Below, one piece after another: positions 1-8,284 of a stretch of DNA of 64,000 nt (position 1 is the first letter of the stretch; the number at the start of each line of letters is the position of its first letter). Position numbers and translations under genes: made by a program. The notes under the pieces are model-generated. The model was not told where the DNA came from and did not search any database. It was given only the letters and a program-made list of their open reading frames with translations. The DNA lies in NCBI GenBank assembly GCA_014960805.1, contig CP063163.1:4365001-4429000 (forward strand), in the 5' to 3' direction. This stretch comes from Cytobacillus suaedae. Its GTDB lineage: Bacteria > Bacillota > Bacilli > Bacillales > Bacillaceae_L.

Positions 1-712
1 CAAGACCGATAAAGTCTGCTAACGTTAATGGCCCCATTGGATGGTTCATTCCTAGCTTCATAACTTCATCAATCGCCTCAGGAGTAGCTACTCCTTCATA
101 CACTGTAAAAATAGCTTCATTGATCATTGGCATTAAGATTCGATTTGAAACAAAGCCTGGGAAATCATTTACTTCTACAGGAACTTTGCTTAGTTTTTTC
201 GTCATATCTTCAATTACTGCGTACACTTCATCCGTTGTTGCAAGCCCACGGATAATCTCAACTAATTTCATAACTGGCACTGGATTCATAAAGTGCATTC
301 CGATTACCTTTTCCGGGCGATTGGTTGCTGCTGCAATTTCAGTGATTGGTAGTGAAGAAGTGTTCGTTGCTAAAATTGCATCTGCTGGTGCAATTTTATC
401 TAACTCAGCAAATAACTTTGACTTAATTTCCATATTCTCGACAGCTGCTTCAATGACCAAGTCAATGTCACTAGCATTCTGTAAATCTAGGGAAGGTGTA
501 ATACGGTTTAATGTCGCTGCCATATCCTCTTCTGTCATACGCCCTTTCTCAACTTGGCGTGACAGGTTCTTTTTAATAATCCCAAAGCCTCTATCTAAAA
601 AATCTTGTTTAATATCGTGTAGTTTCACTTGATAACCAGCCATTGCACACACTTGGGCAATTCCAGAACCCATTTGACCTGCACCAATAACCATTACATT
701 TTGTACGTTCAT
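1..712 (-). CDS. 3-hydroxybutyryl-CoA (3-hydroxyacyl-CoA) dehydrogenase, C-terminus cut by window edge
   Basis: Oxidises 3-hydroxyacyl-CoA with NAD, a beta-oxidation or butanoate-pathway step in the cytoplasm. About 237 N-terminal residues are visible. They begin MNVQNVMVIGAGQMGSGIA, a Rossmann dinucleotide-binding glycine motif, and continue with NTSSLPITE, HFMNPVPVM and the EVNDFPGFVSNRI segment typical of the family, which usually has about 283 residues. The ATG at 712 has a clear AGGAGG site just upstream. It is the third gene in the direction fadF - thiolase - dehydrogenase, so it probably works with the thiolase. It resembles MmgB/Hbd; the exact chain-length preference cannot be told. 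The missing end lies beyond base 1. Confidence 0.93.
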   Translation of the reverse strand, partial: MNVQNVMVIGAGQMGSGIAQVCAMAGYQVKLHDIKQDFLDRGFGIIKKNLSRQVEKGRMTEEDMAATLNRITPSLDLQNASDIDLVIEAAVENMEIKSKLFAELDKIAPADAILATNTSSLPITEIAAATNRPEKVIGMHFMNPVPVMKLVEIIRGLATTDEVYAVIEDMTKKLSKVPVEVNDFPGFVSNRILMPMINEAIFTVYEGVATPEAIDEVMKLGMNHPMGPLTLADFIGL

Positions 713-719
713 TGTTTCG

Positions 720-925
720 TTACCTCCTGATATCATTTTCGCGGACTCATATACCGTTATTTGCGAAGAAACCACCTTTTTCTTAGGTCAAACGGACTTA
801 CAGGCCGTTATTGAATGAAAATAGGGTGATTTTAGCATCATTTAGTAGCAATAAGGGCCTCTGAGTCCACTAGTGTTTAAAAATTTATTATTTTTATAGA
901 AATAACAGCCTATGAGTCCGTTAGT
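720..925. repeat. Four copies of a short GGACTCA-type motif, two in each orientation
   Basis: Two forward copies (GGACTCATATACCGTTATT near 744, then CGGACTTACAGGCCGTTATT near 793) face two reverse copies (near 865-885 and 902-922, ending GAGTCC). Together they form a palindromic array between the dehydrogenase and thiolase genes. No ORF of interest lies here. Such short intergenic repeats are common in some Bacillus relatives; no function is visible. Confidence 0.6.
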
Positions 926-955
926 TAGCTCTTCAAGCCAGATCGAGTATCATTG

Positions 956-984
956 ATTCGACAAGTACGTGGCATTTGTCGAAT
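956..984. repeat. Small hairpin downstream of thiolase
   Basis: ATTCGACAA (956-964) pairs perfectly with TTGTCGAAT (976-984) across an 11-base loop. There is no following run of T on the minus strand, so it is not a clear terminator. Confidence 0.5.
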
Positions 985-990
985 TCCTCA

Positions 991-1112
991 TGTCTAGTTA
1001 CAGCGCCTAGCCCCTCGAGGTCAAATAACCTGCGCTCTTAAAAGTCTAAGTTCGGACTTTTAAGGTCACAGAACATTTGCTTGTCGGGGCTGAACAAGGC
1101 GCTTTCGCTTTT
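991..1112. repeat. Interspersed palindromic element, GCGCCTAGCCCC type
   Basis: A block of about 120 bp that ends at the thiolase stop codon. Its ends are complementary (GCGCCTAGCCCC near 1002 against GGGGCTGAACAAGGCGC near 1086-1102), and an inner hairpin CTTAAAAGTC/GACTTTTAAG lies near 1036-1061. A strongly reduced relative is at 21154-21194, which supports a dispersed repeat family. Confidence 0.65.
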
Positions 1113-2291
1113 CTACACTTGAATCATAATCGCGTCGCCTTGCCCACCACCTGAACAAATCGAGGCAATTCCGATTCCGCCACCTCTTCGTTTTAATTCG
1201 TGAATAAGTGTAATGATGATACGTGCTCCACTAGCACCGATTGGGTGTCCTAATGCAACTGCCCCACCATTTACGTTTACTTTTTCAGGGTCAAGTCCTG
1301 CAATTTTTCCACTAGCTAACGTTACTGCAGCAAATGCTTCGTTTACTTCAAACAAATCAATCTCATCGACTGTTTTACCTGTTTTCTTAAGAAGCTCATT
1401 AATGACTAAACCTGGTGTCTTTGGAAAATCCTTTGCTTCCACTGCAATGGCTGCATGGCCAAGGATTGTAGCTATAGGTTCTTTCCCTTCTTTCGCAGCA
1501 CGCTCCTCACTCATTAAAACAAGGGCTGCTGCACCATCATTGATTCCAGGTGCATTTCCGGCTGTGATGGTTCCCTCAGGGCCGAAAACAGGTCCAAGCT
1601 TAGCAAGCTTTTCAACTGATGTATCTTTACGAGGAGCCTCATCTTGATCGACTACAGTGATATCGCCTTTACGTCCTATTAACTCAACAGCAACAATTTC
1701 TTCAGCTAGTTTACCAGCTTCGATTGCAGCAACCGCACGTTGATGGCTTGTATACGCCCACTCATCCTGTGCCTCACGTGTTAATTCAAGTTCTTCAGCT
1801 GTTCCGTTTCCATATGTGCCCATGTGAACACCGTTAAAGCTACAAGTCAATCCATCATGTACCATCAAGTCAACAACGTTGGCATCTCCCATACGAAGAC
1901 CAAAGCGTGCTTTTGGTAAGATATAAGGTGCATTGCTCATCGATTCCATACCACCTGCAACAATTACTTCTTCATCACCTGCACGGATGATTTGATCTGC
2001 AAGTGTGACACTGCGAAGTCCAGATGCACATACCTTATTAATTGTTTCCGTTTGTACTTCCCACGGAATTCCAGCTTTACGCGCTGCCTGACGCGAAGGA
2101 ATTTGTCCTTGTCCGCCTTGTAAAACAGTACCTAGAATCACTTCACCTACATTTGCAGGATCCACTCCTGCACGGTTAAGAGCCTCTTTTACTGCAATCC
2201 CACCTAAATCAGAAGCAGAAAGCGTGCTAAGAGCACCTCCTAATTTTCCAAACGGAGTACGCACACCACTTACAATCACTGTTTTCCCCAT
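1113..2291 (-). CDS. Acetyl-CoA C-acetyltransferase (thiolase)
   Basis: Condenses or cleaves acetoacetyl-CoA / 3-ketoacyl-CoA in the cytoplasm. At 392 residues it has the full length of the thiolase family. The nucleophilic cysteine is C88 in [10 protein letters not shown]. The second half carries [10 protein letters not shown] with H349, and C379 lies in CSGGGQGDA, so all three catalytic positions are present. The start ATG at 2291 follows AAGGGAGG. It lies between fadF and the 3-hydroxyacyl-CoA dehydrogenase on the same strand, a beta-oxidation / ketone-body type cluster. It could be called mmgA- or thl-like; paralogues are common, so no symbol is given. Confidence 0.95.
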   Translation of the reverse strand: MGKTVIVSGVRTPFGKLGGALSTLSASDLGGIAVKEALNRAGVDPANVGEVILGTVLQGGQGQIPSRQAARKAGIPWEVQTETINKVCASGLRSVTLADQIIRAGDEEVIVAGGMESMSNAPYILPKARFGLRMGDANVVDLMVHDGLTCSFNGVHMGTYGNGTAEELELTREAQDEWAYTSHQRAVAAIEAGKLAEEIVAVELIGRKGDITVVDQDEAPRKDTSVEKLAKLGPVFGPEGTITAGNAPGINDGAAALVLMSEERAAKEGKEPIATILGHAAIAVEAKDFPKTPGLVINELLKKTGKTVDEIDLFEVNEAFAAVTLASGKIAGLDPEKVNVNGGAVALGHPIGASGARIIITLIHELKRRGGGIGIASICSGGGQGDAIMIQV

Positions 2292-2365
2292 TAAAAAGCC
2301 TCCCTTATAAAAGTAATCGCTTTCACAAATGCGACTGAACGCTCGCTCGATTTATGTCTATAAAG

Positions 2366-2406
2366 AGAGGTGTACAATCTCTACATAATAAAGTTCGTAC
2401 ACCTCT
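2366..2406 (-). other. Hairpin between fadF and thiolase
   Basis: AGAGGTGTAC (2366-2375) pairs with GTACACCTCT (2397-2406). It lies in the 212-bp gap downstream of fadF. No long T tract follows, so it may be a weak attenuator or an RNA-processing / mRNA-stability structure rather than a full terminator. Confidence 0.4.
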
Positions 2407-2503
2407 TAGTCGCAAGTTCTACTAATCTATAATTCTATTTTACAGTAAAATTTGGAATATTTAAATTGAAATTGTAATTATGAATAGAAAATCTTCTCAA
2501 AAC

Positions 2504-4624
2504 TTATGAAGCAATTTCTTTTGTTTCACCCACGACTGATTTTTCAAGAAGTTCAGCAATATCAAATGTGCCAACTTCTTCTTCTACTTCCTTCGCCTTC
2601 GTTCCATCACTTAACATCGTTAAGCAGTAAGGACAACCTGAGCTGATTACACTTGGTTGAATCGCAAGTGCCTGTTCAGTTCTTGCCACGTTGATACGAC
2701 TTCCTGTGTCTTCTTCCATCCACATGAGTCCTCCACCTGCTCCACAACACATTCCTGTATCACGGTTACGTTCCATCTCGATTAACGTAACACCTGGAAT
2801 TGCTTTTAAAATGTCACGAGGTTGGTCATACACTTCATTGTATCTACCTAAATAACAAGAATCATGATACGTAATTGTTTCTTTTACTTCATATTTAGGA
2901 ATTAGTCTTCCTTCCTTCACTAGCTGAGCAAGAACCTCAGTGTGGTGGAAAACTTCAGCTTTTAAGCCGAAATCAGGATACTCATTTTTGAAGATGTTGT
3001 AAGCATGTGGATCAATCGTTACAATCTTCTTCACTTCATTTTTCTCAAACTCATCAATGTTTCCTGTAGCAAGCTCTTGGAATAAGAACTCATTTCCTAA
3101 ACGACGAGGTGTATCTCCTGAGTTTTTCTCTTTGTTTCCTAAGATCGCAAACTTCACACCAGCTTCGTTTAATAACTTCGCAAATGATAATGCAATCTTT
3201 TGGCTACGGTTATCGAATGCACCCATTGATCCAACCCAGAATAGATATTCGAACTCTTCGCCAGCTTTTTTAAGCTCTTTTACAGTTGGAACCACTACAT
3301 CCTCGCGAGCTTCACGCCAGTTTTCTTTTTCTTTACGGTTAAGTCCCCAAGGATTTCCTTGACGCTCGATGTTTGTCATTGCACGTTGAGCATCCGCATC
3401 CATTTTACCTTCAGTTAAAACTAAGTAACGACGTAGGTCGATAATTTTATCAACGTGCTCATTCATAACTGGACATTGGTCTTCACAGTTACGACAGGTC
3501 GTACAGGCCCAAATTTCTTCTTCTGTGATAACATCACCAATTAAGCTTGGATTGTAAGCCATTTCAAGTGTTACGGCTGTCTCTTCTGCACCTTGACCAG
3601 CAGAAGCCAATGCCAATTGGTTACCTTTTGTATTTGAAAATGCAACTGTTGGTACCCAAGGAGCTCTTGATGTAACAACTGCACCTTTTTCTGTTAAGTG
3701 GTCACGTAATTTTACAATTAAGTCCATCGGTGAAAGCATTTTTCCTGTTCCAGTTGCTGGACACATGTTTGTACAGCGTCCACACTCAACACAGGCATAT
3801 AAATCGATTAATTGAGTTTGCTTGAAATCTTCAATTTTACCAACACCAAATGTTTCTTGTGTTTCATCCTCGAAATTAATTGCTTCAAGCTTACCAGGGT
3901 TTGATAAACGTCCAAAGAAAACGTTAACTGGTCCAGCAATTAAGTGAGCATGCTTGGATTGTGGCACATAAACTAAGAAAGTTAATAAGAACAATAAGTG
4001 AATCCACCAAGCAATGTAGAATACTACGATGGAAGCTGTTTCACCAATCCATGCTAAAATAAACGCAAATCCGGATGCAATAGGCTCGCTCCAAGTTAAG
4101 TCATGGTCATGCCATACAAGTCCCATACCATTTCCTAATAAAACAGAAAGCATTAGTCCACCAATGAAAAGTAAAACCAATCCTGATTTAAAACCTCTTT
4201 TTAAACGAACTAATTTTTCAACATAGCGACGGTGGAAAGCCCACACTACTGCAACTAAAATCATAAATGTTACGATTTCTTGGAAAAATGTAAACGCAGG
4301 ATACAACGGCCCTAGTGGGAGATGTGCTCCTGGAACTAAACCTTTAATAATGAAATCAATTGCTCCAAATTGAACTAAGATGAAACCATAAAAGAACATG
4401 ACGTGGATAATTCCACTCTTTTTGTCCTTTAAAAGCTTCTTCTGGCCGAATACGTTGACCCAGATTTTATCGAAGCGCTCTTTGAATTTACGATCAAATT
4501 CGATTTTTTTACCGAGCTTGATATATTCCGTTCTTGTCTTAATCAAATACGCAAATAAATAAACAGCGTAAGCGGTTACAGCCAAGAATGCAATGAAGTT
4601 AATAACTAATAATGTAGTACCCAT
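2504..4624 (-). CDS. fadF: FadF, membrane-bound Fe-S oxidoreductase of beta-oxidation
   Basis: A 706-residue protein of the heterodisulfide-reductase-like family, matching B. subtilis FadF (YwjF), proposed to pass electrons from acyl-CoA dehydrogenase/ETF to the quinone pool. The N-terminal third has five or six hydrophobic helices (about 5-27, 73-94, 112-130, 147-170, 185-220). Two 4Fe-4S clusters follow: C278-x2-C281-x2-C284-x3-C288 and C374-x2-C377-x2-C380-x3-C384. The C-terminal half carries two cysteine-rich CCG-type segments (CYLGRYNEVYD, then CCGAGGG and SGCPYC). It starts at ATG 4624 after a GGGGGAAAG site. It is first in its operon and has its own promoter with a FadR-like operator (4733-4760). 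Confidence 0.95.
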   Translation of the reverse strand: MGTTLLVINFIAFLAVTAYAVYLFAYLIKTRTEYIKLGKKIEFDRKFKERFDKIWVNVFGQKKLLKDKKSGIIHVMFFYGFILVQFGAIDFIIKGLVPGAHLPLGPLYPAFTFFQEIVTFMILVAVVWAFHRRYVEKLVRLKRGFKSGLVLLFIGGLMLSVLLGNGMGLVWHDHDLTWSEPIASGFAFILAWIGETASIVVFYIAWWIHLLFLLTFLVYVPQSKHAHLIAGPVNVFFGRLSNPGKLEAINFEDETQETFGVGKIEDFKQTQLIDLYACVECGRCTNMCPATGTGKMLSPMDLIVKLRDHLTEKGAVVTSRAPWVPTVAFSNTKGNQLALASAGQGAEETAVTLEMAYNPSLIGDVITEEEIWACTTCRNCEDQCPVMNEHVDKIIDLRRYLVLTEGKMDADAQRAMTNIERQGNPWGLNRKEKENWREAREDVVVPTVKELKKAGEEFEYLFWVGSMGAFDNRSQKIALSFAKLLNEAGVKFAILGNKEKNSGDTPRRLGNEFLFQELATGNIDEFEKNEVKKIVTIDPHAYNIFKNEYPDFGLKAEVFHHTEVLAQLVKEGRLIPKYEVKETITYHDSCYLGRYNEVYDQPRDILKAIPGVTLIEMERNRDTGMCCGAGGGLMWMEEDTGSRINVARTEQALAIQPSVISSGCPYCLTMLSDGTKAKEVEEEVGTFDIAELLEKSVVGETKEIAS

Positions 4625-4732
4625 GAAACTTTCCCCCTTCTGTAAATACTATAAAAATCATTTCGCTATTTGTCCAATTGCTTTTGAACATTTAAAAACA
4701 AAATAATATTCTGACTTTATCTCTATAACTCC

Positions 4733-4760
4733 ATTATATAATGAATGAGCATTCAGTCAA
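4733..4760 (-). promoter_or_regulatory. fadF promoter with FadR operator
   Basis: On the minus strand TTGACT (4760-4755) and TATAAT (4738-4733) are separated by 16 bp. The sequence TGAATGAGCATTCAGTCA (4742-4759 on the plus strand) lies between and over these boxes and matches 15 of 18 positions of the B. subtilis FadR consensus TGAATGAMTANTCATTCA. Known biology: FadR represses fad genes, including fadF, and is released by long-chain acyl-CoA. The placement would block RNA polymerase directly. Confidence 0.8.
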
Positions 4761-4850
4761 CACATTTATATTAAAAACAACCTTAATAAAATAATTTTGG
4801 AAGAATTCGTCTACACTAATAAAACCGAAAACGAAAGGAGTTACAATCAT

Positions 4851-6050
4851 ATGAATGTCATAGCTACTGTGTTCGCTGTATTAATGATTCTATTCTTGTG
4901 GCTCCGAATTGATTACAAGCTTGGCCGAAAAAATCATTTATCCATTGTTAATAAACGAGAATTTCCTACACGCAAAAGTAATATAAAGCTTTTTACAGAA
5001 GGAAACAGCCTGTTTACTGATTTATTTAATGAGATTGAAAATGCCAAAGAGCATATTCATATCTTGTTTTATATTGTAAAAGATGATGATATTAGTCGGG
5101 AGTTTCTTACTCGTTTAAAAAAGAAAGCGCAAGAAGGAGTAGAAGTACGATTACTCGTTGATTGGGTTGGAAATAAGATCTCTAAAGATATGAAAGGAAA
5201 GCTAAAAAAGAGTGGAGTTCAAGTATTTCAATGTCACATCCCCAAGTTTCCCTATTTGTTTTATTCCTTAAATGCTAGAAACCATCGTAAAGTATCGATA
5301 ATTGATGGTAAAGTTGGGTATCTAGGTGGATATAACGTTGGAAAAGAATATCTTGGAAATGATCCTAAATTCGGCTTTTGGCGAGATTACCACTTGAAAA
5401 TTGAAGGAGAAGGTGTTCAAGATTTACAAAAACAATTTTTATATGACTGGAAGGACACAACGAACATTGATTTAATTCACCATCCGGAGTACTTCCCACC
5501 TTCAATTGAAGGTCAAAGCTTGATGAAGCTTGTCCCAACAGATGGGGCATACCTACAAAGCCACTTTCTTGACCTTTTAAATAGCGCAAAAAAGGAAATA
5601 AAGATAGGCTCACCCTACTTTATTCCTGGCTCAAAACTGTCTAATGCGTTATTATATGCTTTGAAACGTGGAGTAAAAGTGACTATACTCTTACCTAAAA
5701 AAGCAGATCACTTATTTGTAAAAGAAGCTGCCTATCCCTATTTCCAGCCACTTCTAAATGCAGGTGCAAGAATTTATATGTATGAAAAAGGCTTTTATCA
5801 TGCAAAGGTGTTTATTATAGATGATGTTATCTGTGATATCGGCACTGCTAATTTCGATAAACGCAGTCTTTATTTAAACCATGAAATAAACTGTTATATT
5901 TATGATAAAACGGTTATTCAGGACGTGAAGGGACAGTTTAACGAGGAATTGGCCTTTTCTACTGAATTAACCATAGAAAGATACGAAAACCGCTCCATTT
6001 TCCATAAATGGAAAGAATCATTTTCTACCCTAATTTCAGCTTTTCTATAA
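4851..6050 (+). CDS. clsB: Cardiolipin synthase, phospholipase D family
   Basis: Joins two phosphatidylglycerol molecules to cardiolipin at the membrane. It has 399 residues, one N-terminal membrane helix (about 3-18) and two HKD motifs: HRKVSIIDG near residue 144 and HAKVFIIDD near residue 322, each followed by the family glycine and asparagine. The start is ATG 4851, preceded by AAAGGAG; an in-frame TTG at 4797 has no ribosome site. Length and position next to fadF and uvsE match B. subtilis ClsB (YwjE). It is divergent from fadF. A hairpin terminator follows at 6052. Confidence 0.92.
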   Translation: MNVIATVFAVLMILFLWLRIDYKLGRKNHLSIVNKREFPTRKSNIKLFTEGNSLFTDLFNEIENAKEHIHILFYIVKDDDISREFLTRLKKKAQEGVEVRLLVDWVGNKISKDMKGKLKKSGVQVFQCHIPKFPYLFYSLNARNHRKVSIIDGKVGYLGGYNVGKEYLGNDPKFGFWRDYHLKIEGEGVQDLQKQFLYDWKDTTNIDLIHHPEYFPPSIEGQSLMKLVPTDGAYLQSHFLDLLNSAKKEIKIGSPYFIPGSKLSNALLYALKRGVKVTILLPKKADHLFVKEAAYPYFQPLLNAGARIYMYEKGFYHAKVFIIDDVICDIGTANFDKRSLYLNHEINCYIYDKTVIQDVKGQFNEELAFSTELTIERYENRSIFHKWKESFSTLISAFL

Positions 6051-6051
6051 C

Positions 6052-6088
6052 GGTCCGTCCTTCATCGGGAAGGACCTTCTTACTTTTT
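6052..6088 (+). terminator. Terminator after clsB
   Basis: GTCCTTC (6057-6063) pairs with GAAGGAC (6069-6075) and is followed by a T-rich stretch. Confidence 0.7.
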
Positions 6089-6107
6089 CAAAAAGGAGGG
6101 AACATGT

Positions 6108-7061
6108 TTGAGAATTAGATTAGGTTATGTCTCACATGCATTGTCATTATGGGAATGCTCCCCAGCAAAGACCATGACTTTTACAAGATATAAGCAGCTT
6201 GAAGAAATAGAAAGAATTCAAAAACTCAAAGAAATCACGGCACATAATTTGCGTAGCACATTACGAATGATTTACTACAACATCGCCCATGATATTCACG
6301 TCTATAGAATGTCTTCATCTATTGTACCTTTAGCTACCCATCCCGAAGTCATGTGGGATTATCGGTCTGTTTTTAAAAAACAACTAAAGGAAATCGGTAC
6401 TGCTGTAAAAAAAAGTAAAATCCGTGTAAGCTTTCACCCGAACCAATTCACATTATTTACAAGTGACAAGGAACATATTACAGACAATGCAGTTATTGAT
6501 ATGCAGTACCATTATGACCTTTTAGATGGAATGGGCCTAGCGGATATCTCAAATATTAATATCCATGTCGGAGGAGCCTACGGTGACAAGATTACGGCAA
6601 TAGAGAGATTTCATCAAAACATTGTAAAGTTACCAGATCACATAAAAAAGAGAATGACATTGGAGAATGATGACAAGACCTACACAACGGAAGAAACCCT
6701 TAAGGTTTGTAAAAAAGAACAGATTCCACTCGTATTTGATTATCATCACCACCAAGCAAATCTTGGCTCAACTGACCTTTCGGAGCTATTACCTGAGGTT
6801 TTTTCCACTTGGGATCATTTTGGCATTATTCCTAAGGTTCATATTTCTTCACCCAAGTCTGAAAAAGAATTTAGAAGTCATGCAGACTACGTGGACGCAG
6901 AGTTCATTTTACCTTTTCTTCATCTTGCACGTGAAGTAGATCAAGATTTTGATATTATGATTGAAGCTAAGCAAAAAGACAAAGCTTGCCTCAAGCTTAC
7001 TGAAGACCTTTCTAAAATTAGAGGTGTTAAGCGTATCGATGGCGGCACGATCGAATGGTAA
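6108..7061 (+). CDS. uvsE: UV damage endonuclease UvsE
   Basis: Nicks DNA 5' of UV photoproducts, starting an alternative excision repair. The 317 residues match the UVDE TIM-barrel family (about 320 in B. subtilis). Visible family segments are [19 protein letters not shown] at the N-terminus, [46 protein letters not shown] and [10 protein letters not shown], which supply the His/Glu/Asp metal ligands. The start is TTG 6108 with AAAGGAGGG nine bases upstream; the nearby ATG at 6104 runs into a stop after four codons. The neighbour clsB is the same as in B. subtilis (ywjD next to ywjE). Confidence 0.95.
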   Translation: MRIRLGYVSHALSLWECSPAKTMTFTRYKQLEEIERIQKLKEITAHNLRSTLRMIYYNIAHDIHVYRMSSSIVPLATHPEVMWDYRSVFKKQLKEIGTAVKKSKIRVSFHPNQFTLFTSDKEHITDNAVIDMQYHYDLLDGMGLADISNINIHVGGAYGDKITAIERFHQNIVKLPDHIKKRMTLENDDKTYTTEETLKVCKKEQIPLVFDYHHHQANLGSTDLSELLPEVFSTWDHFGIIPKVHISSPKSEKEFRSHADYVDAEFILPFLHLAREVDQDFDIMIEAKQKDKACLKLTEDLSKIRGVKRIDGGTIEW

Positions 7062-7112
7062 AAGGTGTTCCTCAAGGTAAATTTTTTTTACCTCTTGGAA
7101 CACCTTTTATTA
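7062..7112. terminator. Long hairpin terminator between uvsE and a small minus-strand gene
   Basis: AAGGTGTTCC (7062-7071) pairs with GGAACACCTT (7097-7106), with a further inner stem AAGGTAA/TTACCTC. Runs of T on both sides make it usable from either direction. Confidence 0.8.
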
Positions 7113-7265
7113 TTAATCCTCCATAAAAATACGAGCGTAATACATTGACTCATCATCTAAATCATGTTCTTTTTCCATTGATTCTAAATCATTCTGGCGC
7201 TTATCATCCGCGATTTGAAAGGAGCCTGAGATATTTGGTACTTTACCTTGTTTATTCTTGTCCAC
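7113..7265 (-). CDS. Small acidic hypothetical protein, 50 aa
   Basis: I do not recognise this family. The GTG at 7265 is preceded by a strong AGGAGAGGGGG purine run at suitable distance, whereas the upstream in-frame ATG at 7322 has none, so I chose GTG. The product is hydrophilic and acidic (DDKRQNDLESMEKEHDLDDE) and ends MYYARIFMED, with no membrane segment and no cysteine. It sits between uvsE and a DUF3231 gene and shares a bidirectional terminator with uvsE. It may match small proteins encoded near uvsE in other Bacillaceae. Confidence 0.6.
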   Translation of the reverse strand: MDKNKQGKVPNISGSFQIADDKRQNDLESMEKEHDLDDESMYYARIFMED

Positions 7266-7399
7266 TCTACTCTTCCCCCCTCTCCTACTGTCCGTAGTAT
7301 TTTCTGAACATAATGAGTGCATTCATAAACTACTAAATTTTTTCATACACAGATTGTTATTGGGGCACATTAAAACTAAATGGAAGGAGTGGAAAATAA

Positions 7400-7951
7400 A
7401 TGGGAAACCCGATAGAGGCTGTCTGGAATTTACTTAAAACTCGACTTGATGCTGAGCCAAAATCACCCTTGCATGTAATTGAAGTAGGTGATGTATGGAA
7501 GTACCTCGCTGCACTTGAGGAATTTATTAGGTATGAGGAAATAGGTCTGAATACAACGGTTGATGATGAGATAAAAGAGGTATTAACTGACGCAATAAAA
7601 CAATGTGAATCACAAGCAAAACGCCTTAGTGATTTCTTGACAAAGGAAGGAATTCCGCTTCCTAATACTGCAGCAGCTAAACCTGTCTCAGACCCAAACT
7701 CTGTGCCATTAGGCGTCAAATTAACAGATGATGAAATTGCAAATGGTTTGGCATTCAAATTTGTAAACTTAATGATGTTATGTGGGAAAGGGCAAGGAGA
7801 CTGTCTTCGAAACGACCTTGGGCTAATTTGGGTAGAGTTTTATACTGAATCCCTTACCTTTGGAACTACACTAAAAACATTAATGAGAAAACGCGGCTGG
7901 CTTAAGGTACCACCCTACTATTATCCACCAGGAAATACATACGACAGCTAA
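7400..7951 (+). CDS. DUF3231 family protein
   Basis: A 183-residue soluble protein resembling the DUF3231 family, ferritin-like helical proteins of Bacillaceae, some of which are linked to spores. The visible features are a mostly helical N-terminal half, a short low-complexity linker (NTAAAKPVSDPNS), and a C-terminal helical part with MLCGKGQGD, FYTESLTFG and a PPYYYPPGN tail. Half-length members of DUF3231 exist; this one would be a single-domain form. The start ATG 7400 follows GGAAGGAG. Function unknown; the family call is by pattern and moderately sure. Confidence 0.72.
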   Translation: MGNPIEAVWNLLKTRLDAEPKSPLHVIEVGDVWKYLAALEEFIRYEEIGLNTTVDDEIKEVLTDAIKQCESQAKRLSDFLTKEGIPLPNTAAAKPVSDPNSVPLGVKLTDDEIANGLAFKFVNLMMLCGKGQGDCLRNDLGLIWVEFYTESLTFGTTLKTLMRKRGWLKVPPYYYPPGNTYDS

Positions 7952-7970
7952 AAGAATGACTGAAAAACAA

Positions 7971-7995
7971 AAAAACCACCTATATGGCGGTTTTT
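7971..7995. terminator. Bidirectional terminator
   Basis: AAAAACCACC (7971-7980) pairs with GGCGGTTTTT (7986-7995). It lies between two convergent genes and ends at the stop of the XapX gene. Confidence 0.8.
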
Positions 7996-8165
7996 CATTT
8001 CGCAAACATTGGGGCGATCATTTGAAATAATTTAAAGCCTAGATAGACCCCTACTATCCCGGTGACACCAGCAAGGGCAGGTGGGGCTGGGATTGGTAAT
8101 TTTAAAAGAGCAAATAGAAATCCTACAATAACTCCCGTGATTAGTGACAAAATGACTTCTTTCAT
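7995..8165 (-). CDS. XapX domain small membrane protein
   Basis: A 56-residue protein of the XapX/DUF1427 type: two hydrophobic helices (about 4-20 and 29-50) joined by the diagnostic proline stretch LPIPAPPALAG. The start is ATG 8165 with GGAGG 11 bases upstream; the in-frame TTG six codons earlier overlaps that ribosome site. Function of the family is unknown. It lies downstream of argS after a terminator, so it probably has its own promoter. Confidence 0.85.
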   Translation of the reverse strand: MKEVILSLITGVIVGFLFALLKLPIPAPPALAGVTGIVGVYLGFKLFQMIAPMFAK

Positions 8166-8227
8166 TAAACTATAAACCTCCAATAATTAGAGTCATTTTA
8201 TTTTGACCAATAAAATAACCCTCTACT

Positions 8228-8272
8228 CAAAAAACATCTGGGTATCAGGAAAAAGTCCCAACACCAGATGCT
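8228..8272 (-). terminator. argS terminator
   Basis: CATCTGG (8235-8241) and CCAGATG (8264-8270) form the outer stem. On the minus strand a TTTTTTG run follows. Confidence 0.8.
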
Positions 8273-8284
8273 TCTTGTACCATT

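Noticed and set aside
120-632. 170-aa ORF on the plus strand
   Set aside because: It is antisense to the dehydrogenase whose motifs are clear on the minus strand; no ribosome site.
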